Positions 33,319 to 44,745 of a DNA stretch of 64,000 bases are shown in pieces (the stretch's first letter is position 1; the number at the start of each line of letters is the position of its first letter). Made by a program: the position numbers and the translations under genes. The stretch is from positions 54,129,701 to 54,193,700 of the forward strand of contig OY288247.1 in assembly GCA_958450325.1 (NCBI GenBank). Reading direction: 5' to 3'. The stretch is from Agrostemma githago (lineage: Eukaryota; Streptophyta; Magnoliopsida; Caryophyllales; Caryophyllaceae). The notes beneath the pieces are model-generated. The model worked only from the letters and a program-made list of their open reading frames with translations, had not been told where the DNA came from and made no database searches.

Positions 33319-34696
33319 TGATAAGCTAGTCGTGTACCTATCAAAAATAACCAACTACAGTCCAACTAAAAATATAGGTTGGGAAGTCCTAAAAATATAG
33401 CTTGGGAAGTAGGGATCGATTTCACAGGGAGACAAATAAATCCTACTCGCAATTAAAGTCTATCTAAGTAACCAAATTGGGGGTTTATATTTGTTTTAAC
33501 TAATCTAAAAGTAGTGAAGGAAAGAGAATTAAATGAGAAGAATTAACTAAAATAAATATGATGAATTAAGACGAATTGATATATGGGGAGAGAACTAGGA
33601 TTGTCGGTTCACTACGAATCTCATATGGTCACGGTCTAAGTCACAGGTCTGTCGCAAATATTGGTCTAAGGGGTAGTGAAAAGGTCTTTCCGGTCCGCTA
33701 TTCACCATAGCATGCGTCTAAAGGCTTCCGATCTTATTAGGGCAAACTAATGTGTTGTAGCAGGTCTAACTTTTACCAGGCTTCCGATCTTAGGTTCAAG
33801 TTTACCGAATTCAATTAATCAATCATGCGCATTAACTGACTAATCGCGATTATATGCTACAATTGACAACTCAGACACAATATTATTGACAGATCTATAA
33901 ATTATTTAGCGACCACATTCAATTCGCAGATCCCCTAAATCCTAGCAAAGAAAATTAGCTACTCATAATTAAATCGAGAACAACAAGATTAATAAAAGAT
34001 TTTACTATATTGAACATGATGAATAATAATAAATTTGCGACAAGCATAAAACAATGGTTAAGAATAATTAAATATGAAGAAGAAGAGCAATCAGGAATGA
34101 AGAAGAAGGAAGAAGGATTAAATGAAATTACCAAAAGGAACGAAGGCGATTCGAATCCGAAAGTCTTACAATAACCGAGTTTTGAGAAGAAATTAAACTA
34201 AGAGTGATCTTAAGAGAATAAGAAAAGAGATAAAAGTCTAAGGAGAAATAAAAGTGGAGAAGAGTGGTTCTAATGTGGCTGAAAGGCCTATTTATACAAT
34301 TTAGAATAGGTTAAAACTGATTAGGAAATAACTTGCTGAATAAGAAACTGTCCGCGCCCGACTATTGTAATAGTCGGTCGACTAATCATTCATTAATTGA
34401 TCTCTGTAGGCTCCAGAATAGTCGGCCGACTATAGTAATAGTCGGTCCACTATCGTCATGGTCGGCCGACTATTTTAATAGTTGGTCGACTATTACACTC
34501 TGTTCAACGATCAGCTCTTCCAGCTTCGTTTTCGCTCGGTTTTGGTCCGTTTTATTCCTGTGGCTTCTGTTCCTGCAATAGACAATACACACCACAAAGT
34601 AGCCAATTCGGGGCAAAATAATAGCTTTCACTATTCAATAAACACGGGAATGCGCGTATAAAAGGCATAAAAAGTGTATATAAAATACGCGCATCA
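33319..34696 (-). repeat. 3' LTR of Athila (1,378 bp)
   Basis: On the minus strand TGATGCGCGTATT ... TAGCTTATCA. TATAAATA on the minus strand at 34289-34296. GTCGGCCGAC-type palindromes at about 34361-34495 sit upstream of the TATA box (U3). Confidence 0.9.
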
Positions 34697-34709
34697 AATC
34701 TCCCCAAAC
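34697..34709 (-). promoter_or_regulatory. Athila polypurine tract
   Basis: GGTTTGGGGAGAT on the minus strand abuts the LTR start. The same sequence occurs at 44746-44758. Confidence 0.85.
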
Positions 34710-36197
34710 CAAACCCTTGCTTGTCCCCAAGCAAGCACAAAACTATAACCCACTCCTTATGGAATGTATATAACTCATAGCGGAGTATGCTTCAAAGTTA
34801 CCCAAACCAATACGCAACGATTAAAGTCAATGTAAACAACTATATACAACAAGCTTAACCAATGACAACAATACCGAACCTTCAACCTTGCAAGACTCGT
34901 CTATGTCGGACTCTCACGGATCGCTCATCACACAAAACGGGTGATATTGTGAGTTTATGTAAAAATGGAAAGACGAAACACTCACCTAAACTGCGACCTA
35001 CAAGAGCATGCATGCAATCTAACATGAAATCAATCTCTAATAACCGTACATACGCATTCTATCGGGAAAAGACACGTGTCAAGGACTTACATATGGTATA
35101 AAGTTAGGGTAATCGGGTAAGAAGGGGCAAAACGATATGGATATGAGGAGGTAAAAGCCAAGCTAGTATTCCCTACACCCATCAATAATAAATATTCCGT
35201 TCTCACCAAACTCCAGTCGAAGAAATTAGGCATAGCAACAAGCGCCTTATCAAAACCGCCTCCCTCAATAACTATGAAATTAAAGAGATCAATTCTTTTC
35301 TCATAGCAAAAACACATTCTTCTTCTAGTTTCACTTCATTTTTTCTTTATTCTTCTTTTCTTTCTTTCTTTTTTTTTTTCATTCAAATTTTTTCTTTCAT
35401 TGAATTTTTTTCTTTTCATTTTTTTCCAATTCCCCTTTTTTTTCAATCATCATGGTACCAAAGTTAACCCGGGAAAAACAATTCCATCCAACTAATCTAC
35501 TAGCTTGACTAGGGTAGGCAATATATGACATGTAGTTGATAAACGGGTCAAACAGGTTAATTTGGCTATGTGAGGCTCATGGGAATTAATTAAAAGAAAG
35601 GTTTTGCCTTTTTCGCACATGTCAAAACCACGAGTCAAATGCATACAAGTACCAAGAGACGAATGTCATGCTTATGCAGTTTGATGTTACATGTCTCATA
35701 AGGAGTACTACTCTCAACCTAAATGAAACTGATCATGAATGTCATCAGTTTAAAGGCTCTAATTCCTTACAAATCTGAGTAGTTTGCTAACAATGAGTCA
35801 AGTTTATTCGTTCAGTATCGTTAACCAAAGATGTAAGAATACCGCATGTGATTATATACAAAAATTCTAACGGCGCACTAGCATAAGCAACTAAATGAAG
35901 ACATAAAAGCAATATCATCATCGCTACATAGCATTCCGACTCAACTAAGACTCGACTAAATGCAAAAACATATTTTTGGTTTTTTTATGCATGCAGAAAT
36001 GCAAGAAATATGCAGATGGATGAAAACAGACAGAAGCATACCCTCCCCAAACCAAATCGCACAATGCCCTCATTGTGTACAGCAAACAATAAGAGGCATA
36101 AAATATACGGAGAAGAAATGCAAAACGATGGAAGTGCAAAAAGAAAAAGAAGAACTACTTACAAGATATATACAAATGGAGACCTCCCCAAACAGTC
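34710..36197 (-). other. Athila 3' non-coding region
   Basis: No supported ORF. It includes a pyrimidine-rich block at about 35330-35450 (purine-rich on the element strand), like the purine-rich block before the PPT of the 13351-21154 element. Confidence 0.6.
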
Positions 36198-37762
36198 CTA
36201 ATCGAAGCTCTCGTCACCGTTATCCTCCTGACTACCACGTCCACTATCGTCATCTCCATCGTCGTCGTCTCCCTCCTCGTTATCACCCTCCTTATTCCCA
36301 TCATTGTTACCATAGCCTCCCTCAAGATAGGTGTAGTAAGTCGGGTGCCAATCTGTAGGAGAGATCAGGCCGTCCTGCACTCCATTGTTGTAACATGGAA
36401 AATCGAAAAGTGCCTGATTTAGCTGTACCATGGCTATCCGGTGGCACAACTCATTAAGCATTCCAGGGCCTGCCGCTTGATCGACGACCGCAGGTGTAAC
36501 ATACGGTGGAGGAGGCACGAAGTGGGCAGGAAATGCAGGCACATTAGAATAATCAATATATGGAAATGCATAAGGAGGCCGTGGTGGGCCTGAAGGTCCA
36601 GCCGCAAAAGATGGTGTATGTGATGCACGACTGGTCGATCGTCCACCCCCTCGAGATTGTCGATAAGGTCGAGATGGTTCACCGGTCTCGGGTGCGAAGT
36701 GTGTGGGGGTCTGAAGATCCCTCCTAAGTGGTAGCAAATAGGAGGGATACAGTGGAGGGTCCCGTTCAGGACCAAAGGGGAGATGAGGGAATGGGGTAAG
36801 AGGTGGTAGATTGTAAGGGAGGATAACCGAGTCATCCCTTGCTATGTGCCAAAGCAAATCTGGACCTAGACAATGAAGATTCCTAAGGACAGAAAAGTTC
36901 AAAAGGCGACTATCGAGCCGCGCGGCAGATAGAAGATCGTGTCCTATAGGTTCCTCCCCGTACGGGAAGTCCGGAAATAGCCTACGACCGATGTGGGAAA
37001 CGAGACCCCCACAATGAATGACAACTATAAGTCCATTTCCGATATGTTAGAAATTGTGGGCAACAAGGGCGGCCACATTCATGACATATGGTCGCTCGCT
37101 ATCGATGTTAAGATAGCCTGCTAGACTCTCTAACTCATCAGCATTAATGTTATTCGGCTCTGTACGTCCGTAAATGGTGCACCCTATCAGACGAAGCTAA
37201 TATCGGATGGTCGGGTGGTGGACTTCGTTGCCCCGCTTACGACCCGTATTACGATCAGTAATGCAAGACAAGATTTCATTGGCTAGACGGCGAGGGGGAT
37301 GTACTGAGTCCCCTTCGCTAGTAACACCCAAAAGCTGACCGAACTCGCGAACGGTCCTAGAAAAACTCGTGTTGAAGAGTCTAAAAAAATGCATGGTGTG
37401 TCCCAGTTCATGTCACTAAAAAAATTGAAACTACTAAAAAACTCTCGAGTAAGACCCTTATATGTGAATTCAAGCATATAAATTAGCCCACTCATACCAG
37501 TACCATTAAGTAAGTCAACAACAGGCTGATAAATGCCCAACCTGCCCAAGAGCTCACGGTCTAGAAACCGTGTCGGGGTTACTTTTAGAGCTGCCAACCG
37601 GACAAAGCGCTCCCTCTGATCTGCCGAGGTAAACCGAATATCGGGGTATTCCGGTATGCTCTCCTTGGAAAATGGAACGAGATCCTGAGTCGGTGCTGAC
37701 TCCCGGCTAATGTCGACCCGACGCCTTGTGCTTCCCTGACGTTGTCTTTTTCTCGCATCCAT
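36198..37762 (-). pseudogene. Athila ORF1-family / env-position protein
   Basis: Starts at the ATG at 37762 ('MDARKRQRQGS') after a ~0.9-kb spacer behind integrase. The N-terminal domain ('FTSADQRERFVRLAALK', 'LGRLGIYQPVVDLLNGTG', 'TREFFSSF') looks like the ATHILA ORF1 family (PF03078). A frame change near 37390 and stops near 37197 and 37049 break it. The C-terminal part, open from 36902, is Pro/His-rich and ends in a long Asp/Glu/Gly tail. The gene sits in the position where Athila elements carry an env-like ORF. Role unknown; I see no convincing signal peptide or transmembrane segment. Confidence 0.65.
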
Positions 37763-38700
37763 TTTGACCTGAAATAGCAAAAATCAGACTAGTGTACTAC
37801 TCACACAAAAACCCCCAAATCAATTGAAATCAAAACCCTAATTTCATGACTGAAATTTGGGTAAAAACATGATAATGTGGAAGAAATCAACAAATTTGGG
37901 TAAGGAATTTGAGTAATAGCAGAAATCTGAGACAAAACTAAGCCAAAATCTGAAATCCAACAAACCGCAAACCCAGAATTCGCGAAAAATCGCCCGACAG
38001 AAACGATAGTCGTCTGACTATCAGAATAGTCGCCCGACGATTATGATGGTCGGCGACTCCGGCGAACAGCAGACAGCAGACAGCGAAGGCAGTTAGACGA
38101 AGAAAAAAAGAGAAGAAAACACAAGAAACCTTACTTGAATGGCTGGAAAGTAGTTGCAACTTCAATAAAGACAAGAACTAGCAAAGGATGAAAAGATTAG
38201 AGAAGAAAAAGGGATGGAGAGAAGAAGATGGGTAGGGTTTGAGGATGAAGATGGAGATTTGAATGAAGAAGATGAATGTTAAGGATGAGGGTTGGTGGGA
38301 GGAGTAAGAGAGAAAATAGGGTTTAAGATTTAGAATTTTGTTTTTTTTTTTCAAAAACTAACTGAATTAAGAGAGTGAGAAGAAGAAAAATAACTTATGT
38401 CCCGGAAATAGCTAGGTGTGCGAACTTTGCCAGAATAGTGTACAGACTAAAAAAAATAGTCGCCCGACAATAAGAATAGTCGGTCGACTATTGTTGACCC
38501 ATTCCAGTTTTCCTCAGCAGCCTGTTCTCTGCAAAACTCAATTTAAGCCTTTAGACCCTCGTTCTCACCCGCACAAAAATCTATAATGTAGAAAATTAAA
38601 TATGCTCTAACTAACTAAATGCAGGTACAAATGTTTTACAACCCGGGTTGCCTCCCGGTCAGCACTGGTTTAAGGTCCCGCACGACCGTAGTCACCTTGC
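37763..38700 (-). other. Athila spacer between integrase and ORF1-family gene
   Basis: Non-coding; contains TAGTCGNNNGACTA palindromes at about 38015-38055 and 38458-38492, and a likely leader for the downstream gene. Confidence 0.55.
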
Positions 38701-39887
38701 TCAGTTGGTGACTGTTTCGAGGTACAAAACCTCGACTTCTCCTCCTGTCTCACCTCTCTCGTGGTAGTGCTTTATTTGGTGAGCATTGACGTTAAAGCGA
38801 TTTCCCGTGGAAGAGTTTACAAGCTCGACCGACCCAAATTTAGAAACCGAAATTACCGTATAGGAGCCGGACCATCTGGATTTTAGTTTTCCAGGAAAAA
38901 GACGAAGACGAGAATTAAACAATAATACCTTTTCACCAGCTTTAAACTCTCTCGGAATGATACGCTTATCGTGCCAACTTTTCGTCTTTTCTTTTTAGAT
39001 ACGGGCACTATTGTAGGCATTCATTCTGAACTCCTCGAGCTCATCTAGCTGTAAAAGTCGATTTTCGCCACACAATTTTGGGTCAAAATTCAGTTCTTTA
39101 ACGGCCCACCAAGCTTTATGCTCCAACTCTACGGGTAAGTGACAGGACTTCCCATAAACCAACCGATAAGGCGATGTACCAATCGGTGTCTTATAGACGG
39201 TCCTATACGCCCATAGAGTGTCATCTAGTTTCAGGCTCCAATCTTTTCTTGACTTCGAGACAACCTTTGCCAAAATATCCTTAAGCTCCCGGTTGGAAAC
39301 TTCGACCTGTCCACTAGTTTGGGGGTGATACCCCAAACCTCTGCGATGCATAACACCATATTTAGACAATAGGCAATAAGTTGTTTTTCTTTAAAGTGCA
39401 TACCTCCATCACTAATGACGACTCGGGGGACGCCAAAACGTGGAAAGATAATTTTCTTGAAAAGTTGGATGACGGTCTTAGTGTCACAATGGACCGAGGC
39501 AACGGCTTCTACCCACTTAGATACGTAGTCCACAGCTATTAAAATGTACCTATTACCTCGACTTGTCAGGAAGGGACCTTGATAGTCGATGCCCCAAACA
39601 TCGAAAATTTCTACCTCCAAAATACCGACCTGAGGCATTTCATGCCTCCGAGAGATATTTCCCGTCCTCTGACAAGCATCACATTCTGAAACAAATGACT
39701 TGGCATCAGAAAACAAAGATGGCCAATAAAAACCTGACTGAAGTACCTTAGCCACGGTCCTAGCTGGACCGTGGTGACCACCATAAGACGAGGAGTGACA
39801 AGCTTCCAAGATGGCATTGGTTTCCCATTGCGGTATGCATCGCCTAAAAAGTCCGTCGGCACATTCCTTGAAAAGAAATGGATCGTC
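38701..39887 (-). pseudogene. Athila integrase
   Basis: Frame 39809-39370 with 'HHGPARTVAKVL', 'CDACQRTGNI', D in 'WGIDYQGPF' and D in 'VISDGGMHF', then a frameshift near 39370, then 39369-38995 with E in 'SGQVEVSNRE' and 'WAYRTVYKTPIGTSPYRLV'. A stop near 38995 is followed by the C-terminal domain to 38701 ('SRWSGSYTVISV'). All DDE residues are present, but the reading frame is broken at least twice. The upstream boundary at 39888 is itself a nonsense codon following the RNase H frame. Confidence 0.85.
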
Positions 39888-41039
39888 TCAGAAATATTGC
39901 CGAACATCATGTAGGAACCGCTTCTTTTGTTGATATGACAAATCAGGCGGCATTATTTTACCTACAAGAAAATTAGCATAGTCAGCGTAGCACGGAGTAT
40001 CCATTATACCAATAGCCATCAAAATATCATCTGGAAAAGAATCATCTATTGGTAAAGTATTGCCTCCATCCTGCAATGGAAATCTAGAAAGGTGGTCCGC
40101 CACAGAATTTTCAGCGCCCTTCTTGTCCTTTATCTCCAGGTCGAATTCCTGAAGTCGGAGAATCCATCGTAGCAATCTCGGTTTGGCTTCCTGCATCGCG
40201 AGAAGGTACTTCAAAGCCGCATGATCGGTATAAATTGTCACTTTCGATCCTATTAAATAAGATCGAAATTTCTCTAATGCATAGACCACGGCTAGAAGCT
40301 CCTTTTCCGTCGTAGTATACTTCACCTGAGCCTCATCCAGAGTTCGGCTCGCATAATAGATGGCATTCACTGCCATTTCCTTCCTTTGACCCAGCACCGC
40401 ACCGACTGCATAATCACTAGCGTCGCACATAACTTCAAACGGCAATTCCCAATCCGGAGCCTGAATAATAGGTGTTGTGACCAAAGCCAGCTTCAACCTA
40501 TTTACCACTTCTCCGTCGATGCTCGTTAGTTTCTGTGTATCTCCTAAAATATCCCACACAGCATCATCGTTAGTCTTATTACCTGCACAAGTGTCTAAAT
40601 ATGTCAAAGCCTCGAGCGAGTCCCTACTCAGGGAACCCGTACAAACATCGAGAATAACTTCATCGATAATATCTAATGCATAACAAGTATCTTCGATCAT
40701 AGGCTTAGCTAATGTGTTAGCCAAGTTAAAGGTCACTTTATCTTCCCCCACCTCTAGAGTCAAGCATCCGTGCTTGACATCTATGATAGCCCCCGCAGTA
40801 TGTAAAAATGGCCTACCTAAAATTATAGGAATCTGGGTATCCTCAGCCATATCTAAAACAATGAAATTGACAGGTATAAAGAATTTACCTATCCTAACGG
40901 GGACATCCTCTAAGACTCCTAGGGGACGTTTGACTGACCTATTAGCCATCTGAAGAGTCACACTTGTGACTTTAAGCTGACCCATATTCAATTTCTCGCA
41001 AACTGAATAGAGCATGACACTGACACTTGCACCCAAATC
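39888..41039 (-). pseudogene. Athila protease fused directly to RNase H (RT missing)
   Basis: Starts in the protease active-site region ('DLGASVSVM', following a nonsense codon at 41037-41042), then 'VPIILGRPFL'-like 'IPIILGRPFLHTAG'. About 190 residues later the frame passes straight into RNase H: 'PFEVMCDASDYAVGAVLGQRK', 'YASRTLDEAQVKYTTTEKELLAVVYALEKFRSYL', 'TDHAALKYLLA', 'VADHLSRF'. The RT fingers, palm ('YxDD' motif) and connection, several hundred residues, are absent, with no stop at the joint (about 40500-40540). It cannot make cDNA itself. Confidence 0.88.
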
Positions 41040-41900
41040 TCATAGAGCTTTATCGATTACATGGGTGCCTATGGTGCATGGTATGGAAAAACTACCCATG
41101 TCTTTTAGTTTGGGTGGAGACTTACTTTGGATTAGAGCGCTACACTCAGCAGTAAAAGCAATGGTCTCATGTTCATTAAAATTCCTCTTACGGGGCAAAA
41201 TATCCTTCATAAATTTCGCATAAGAGGGTACCTGGGTAATTAATTCCGTGAAGGGAACGGTTACCTGGAGATTTTTGAGGACCTCCATAAACTTACTGAA
41301 CTGATTCTCGATCTTTTTATTCTTCAACTGGCTAGGAAAAGGAACTTGAATTTTGATCTGTTCAGCAGCTCTATCTTGTAGAACACCTGTTTCCACTTCA
41401 GCATCAGACGTCTTTTCAGCAGCGACCATCTCGGATCTGGATCCTGTCTCTGGAATAGTCGGCCGACTATCGGGAATAGTCGGTCGACTACCAGGAATAG
41501 TCGGTCGACTATTTTTCTCCTCACCTGTAGTTTCTGGTAATTTGTCAATGATAGTTGGTCGACTATCTGAAATAGTCGGTCGACTATTATTGACCAGTTC
41601 GTCATTGACAGCAGTTTCAGGAGTTTTTAACGATACATCATCAACTATTACATCCTCAATTACATCCTCCACAGTAACAGAATTATCATAACTAGGCATC
41701 TTGGGCTCGTCGTAAGTAAGGCCGCTACGAAGCTGAATCGCGTTGGTCGTATCGTGCGGCTTTTCCGGCTGTGACGACAATGTGCCCGGTTGCCTAGTAG
41801 ACTGATTTGTGGCAAGCTGCGCCACCTGCGTCTCCAACATCTTGATCTGTCCATCTTTAGATTGGTCACTTTTCTGCATCTGGATCATAAGAGATTGCAC
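41040..41900 (-). CDS. Athila gag-protease linker region with palindrome-encoded repeats
   Basis: 286 codons, continuing the gag reading after a frame change near 41900 and ending at the nonsense codon before protease. It begins with a coiled-coil segment ('QMQKSDQSKDGQIKMLETQVAQL', also typical of Athila gag C-termini). Codons at 41610-41450 contain about five SRPTI(x) peptides, produced by GTCGNNCGAC palindromes. It then has 'PFPSQLKNKKIENQFSKFME' and 'VPFTELITQVPSYAKFMKDIL', hallmark Athila sequences upstream of protease. Confidence 0.8.
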   Translation of the reverse strand: MQSLMIQMQKSDQSKDGQIKMLETQVAQLATNQSTRQPGTLSSQPEKPHDTTNAIQLRSGLTYDEPKMPSYDNSVTVEDVIEDVIVDDVSLKTPETAVNDELVNNSRPTISDSRPTIIDKLPETTGEEKNSRPTIPGSRPTIPDSRPTIPETGSRSEMVAAEKTSDAEVETGVLQDRAAEQIKIQVPFPSQLKNKKIENQFSKFMEVLKNLQVTVPFTELITQVPSYAKFMKDILPRKRNFNEHETIAFTAECSALIQSKSPPKLKDMGSFSIPCTIGTHVIDKAL

Positions 41901-43255
41901 ACCATACTCTTCAATTCCTGATATTCGCTAGGAGCTGGAGTCACCGGTGGTAGAGGAAGAATAGCAAGAGGTTGAGTCGGCGGTGGAAGAGCTAGAGGCT
42001 TTTGGAAGCCTTGTTGTTGTCCACCATGAGCCCGAACATAAGCTTGTTGCTTCGGCTGAGGAACTGGGTTCAACACATTCTGACTCGTCCAACTGAAGTT
42101 CGGATGCTCCCTAGTCCTCTTATTATAGTAATTAGAATTGGGATTACCTTGCTTGAAATGTTGAAAAGCTAGAACTTGTTCCATCCCGGTCATACATTCC
42201 CCCGCGCTATGGCCTTCGGTACCACATCGCTCACACATGGCCTCCTGTTTGATCATAGAATGGACAGTTTGCTGATTTGACTCGTTTCTATGAGGCGGAT
42301 TATGAATTTTATCGAGACGGGCATGAAGATGATCAAATTGAGCCATAATCTCACTGGTTTCCGCTGCGGCCACCCGAACACTACTCCTCGGATTTCCATA
42401 CTCGGCTTGATGTGTGGCCATCTCCTCGATAAATTTCCAACCCTTGTCATCATCAATATTGTTTTGGAAACGTCTGTTAGATGAACCATCGAGAATAGCA
42501 CGATTATCATCAAATAAACCGTTATAAAATTAATTACATAAGAACCATGGCTCGAATCCGTGGTGAGGAATATAACGGACTAGATCCTTAAATCTAGTCC
42601 ATGTTTCGTTTAGATCTTCCAACGGTCCTTGCTTGAAACTGGTTATCTGACTCCGTATCTGATTAGTGCGCTGAGGAGGGTAGTAATGCTTATAAAAAGC
42701 AAGCGCCAATGATTTCCAGTCATTAATATTGGTTGCTTCTTTATCCAAGTCTCGATACCATCTACAGGCTGGACCTGCAAGAGAAAATGGAAATAAGGCC
42801 TCCATTACTTGTTCCTGTGTTACCCCGGAAGCAACTGGAATCGAACAACAATAATCAGTGAATATTTCCATATGCTGTCCGGGGTCTTCGTCTTTCTTGC
42901 CCGAGAAGGTATTTCGCTCCACTAAATTGATATAAGCGGGACGAATCTCGAAAGAGCCGGTGGTAGGAGTCGGTAGCTTCCATCATTTTGGGATGTTAGC
43001 CTGAGTCGGCTCGGAGTGAGTGGAAAGCTACGGTGGCATGATCGAAATTGAGATATCTGACTCGGCGTCAGATTTAGTACTAGAGTTGTCCTCTTCGTGG
43101 GACGAATATTCCGCTTCCAGATTAGCGAAAACTGGTTCACACGGGTTAGATATTTCCGCTTGACGAATTTCCCTCCAAAACCTCCGTCTAGCTCGTAAAG
43201 TCTTCTCGGGTTCGGGATCAAAAGGACGAATCTCGGACCTGTTAGACCTGGGCAT
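41885..43255 (-). pseudogene. Athila gag
   Basis: Starts at the ATG at 43255, about 85 bp after the PBS. N-terminal charged region to 43028, stops near 43026 and 42990, then the retrotransposon gag domain (42922-42530: 'FPFSLAGPACRWYRDLD', 'WKSLALAFYKHYYPP', 'ETWTRFKDLVRYIPHHG'), a stop at 42530, and a C-terminal part with the zinc knuckle 'CERCGTEGHSAGEC' (CX2CX4HX4C) at about 42218-42177. Nucleocapsid/capsid protein. At least three nonsense lesions. Confidence 0.85.
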
Positions 43256-43339
43256 ACACAGAACTAAGAAGGAAAATATGATAATCGTCTCAAGGAATGA
43301 AAGTTCCCTGAGACAAAAGATAAACTAAAAAGACAAGTA

Positions 43340-43373
43340 AAATTAACCGTCTCCCTGGCAACGATGCAAAAAT
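43340..43373 (-). promoter_or_regulatory. Athila primer-binding site
   Basis: Minus-strand AATTTTTGCATCGTTGCCAG, continuing GGAGACGG, adjoins the LTR. It keeps the CGTTGCC core of the Athila PBS but not TGGCGC. Confidence 0.6.
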
Positions 43374-43374
43374 T

Positions 43375-44745
43375 TGATAAGCTAGTCGTGTACCTATCAA
43401 AAATAACCAACAACGGTCCAACTAAAAATATAGCTAGGGAAGTCGGGATCAATTTCACAGGGAGACAAATAAATCCTACTCGCAATTAAAGTCTATCTAA
43501 GTAACCAAATTGGGGGTTTATGTTTGTTTTAACTAATCTAAAAGTAGTGAAGGAAAGAGAATTAAAGAAGAAGAATTAACTAAAATAAATATGATGAATT
43601 AAGACGAATTGATATATGAAGAGAGAACTAGGATTGTCGGTTCACTACGAATCTCATATGGTCACGGTCTAAGTCACAGGTCTGTCGCAGATATTGGTCT
43701 AAGGGGTAGTGAAAAGGTCCTTCCGGTCCGCTATTCACCCTATCATGCGTCTAAAGGCTTCCGATCTTATTAGGGCAAACTAATGTGTTGTAGCAGGTCT
43801 AAGTTTTACCAGGCTTCCGATCTTAGGTTCAAGTTTACCGAATTCAATTAATCAATCATGCGCATTAACTAACTAATCGCAATTATATGCTACAATTGAC
43901 AACTCGGACACAATATTATTGACAGATTTATAAATTATTTAGCGACCACATTCAATTCGCAGATCCCCTAAATCCTAGCAAAGAAAATTAGCTACTCATA
44001 ATTAAATCGAGAACAACAAGATTAATAAAAGATTTTACTATATTGAACATGATGAATAATAATAAATTTGCGACAAGCATAAAACAATGGTTAAGAATAA
44101 TTAAATATGAAGAAGAAGAGCAATCAGGAATGAAGAAGAAGGAAGAAGGATTAAATGAAATTACCAAAAGGAACGAAGGCGATTCGAATCCGAAAGTCTT
44201 ACAATAACCGAGTTTTGAGAAGAAATTAAACTAAGAGTGATCTTAAGAGAATAAGAAAAGAGATAAAAGTCTAAGGAGAAATAAAAGTGGAGAAGAGTGG
44301 TTCTAATGTGGCTGAAAGGCCTATTTATACAATTTAGAATAGGTTAAAACTGATTAGGAAATAACTTGCTGAATAAGAAACTGTCCGGGGCCCAGAAAAT
44401 AGTCGGCCGACTATTGTAATAGTCGGTCGACTAATCATTCATTAATTGATCTCTGTAGGCTCCAGAATAGTCGGCCGACTATGTAATAGTCGGTCCACTA
44501 TCGTGATGGCCGGCCGACTATTCTAATAGTCGGTCGACTATTATACTCTGTTCAACGATCAGCTCTTCCAACTTCGTTTTCGCTCGGTTTTGGTTTGTTT
44601 TAGCTTCTGTGGCTTCTGTTCCTGCAATAGACAATACACACCACAAAGTAGCCAATTCGGGGCAAAATAATAGCTTTCACTATTCAATAAACACGGGAAT
44701 GCGCGTATAAAAGGCATAAAAAGTGTATATAAAATACGCGCATCA
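43375..44745 (-). repeat. 5' LTR of Athila (1,371 bp), shared with a truncated second copy
   Basis: Closely similar to 33319-34696; minus-strand TATAAATA at 44322-44329; palindromes at about 44398-44540 in slightly different number and spacing from the other LTR. Confidence 0.9.

Noticed and set aside
36198..37762. True retroviral envelope gene in Athila
   Set aside because: Position fits, but I see no signal peptide, fusion peptide or transmembrane helix, and the N-terminal part looks like the ATHILA ORF1 family.
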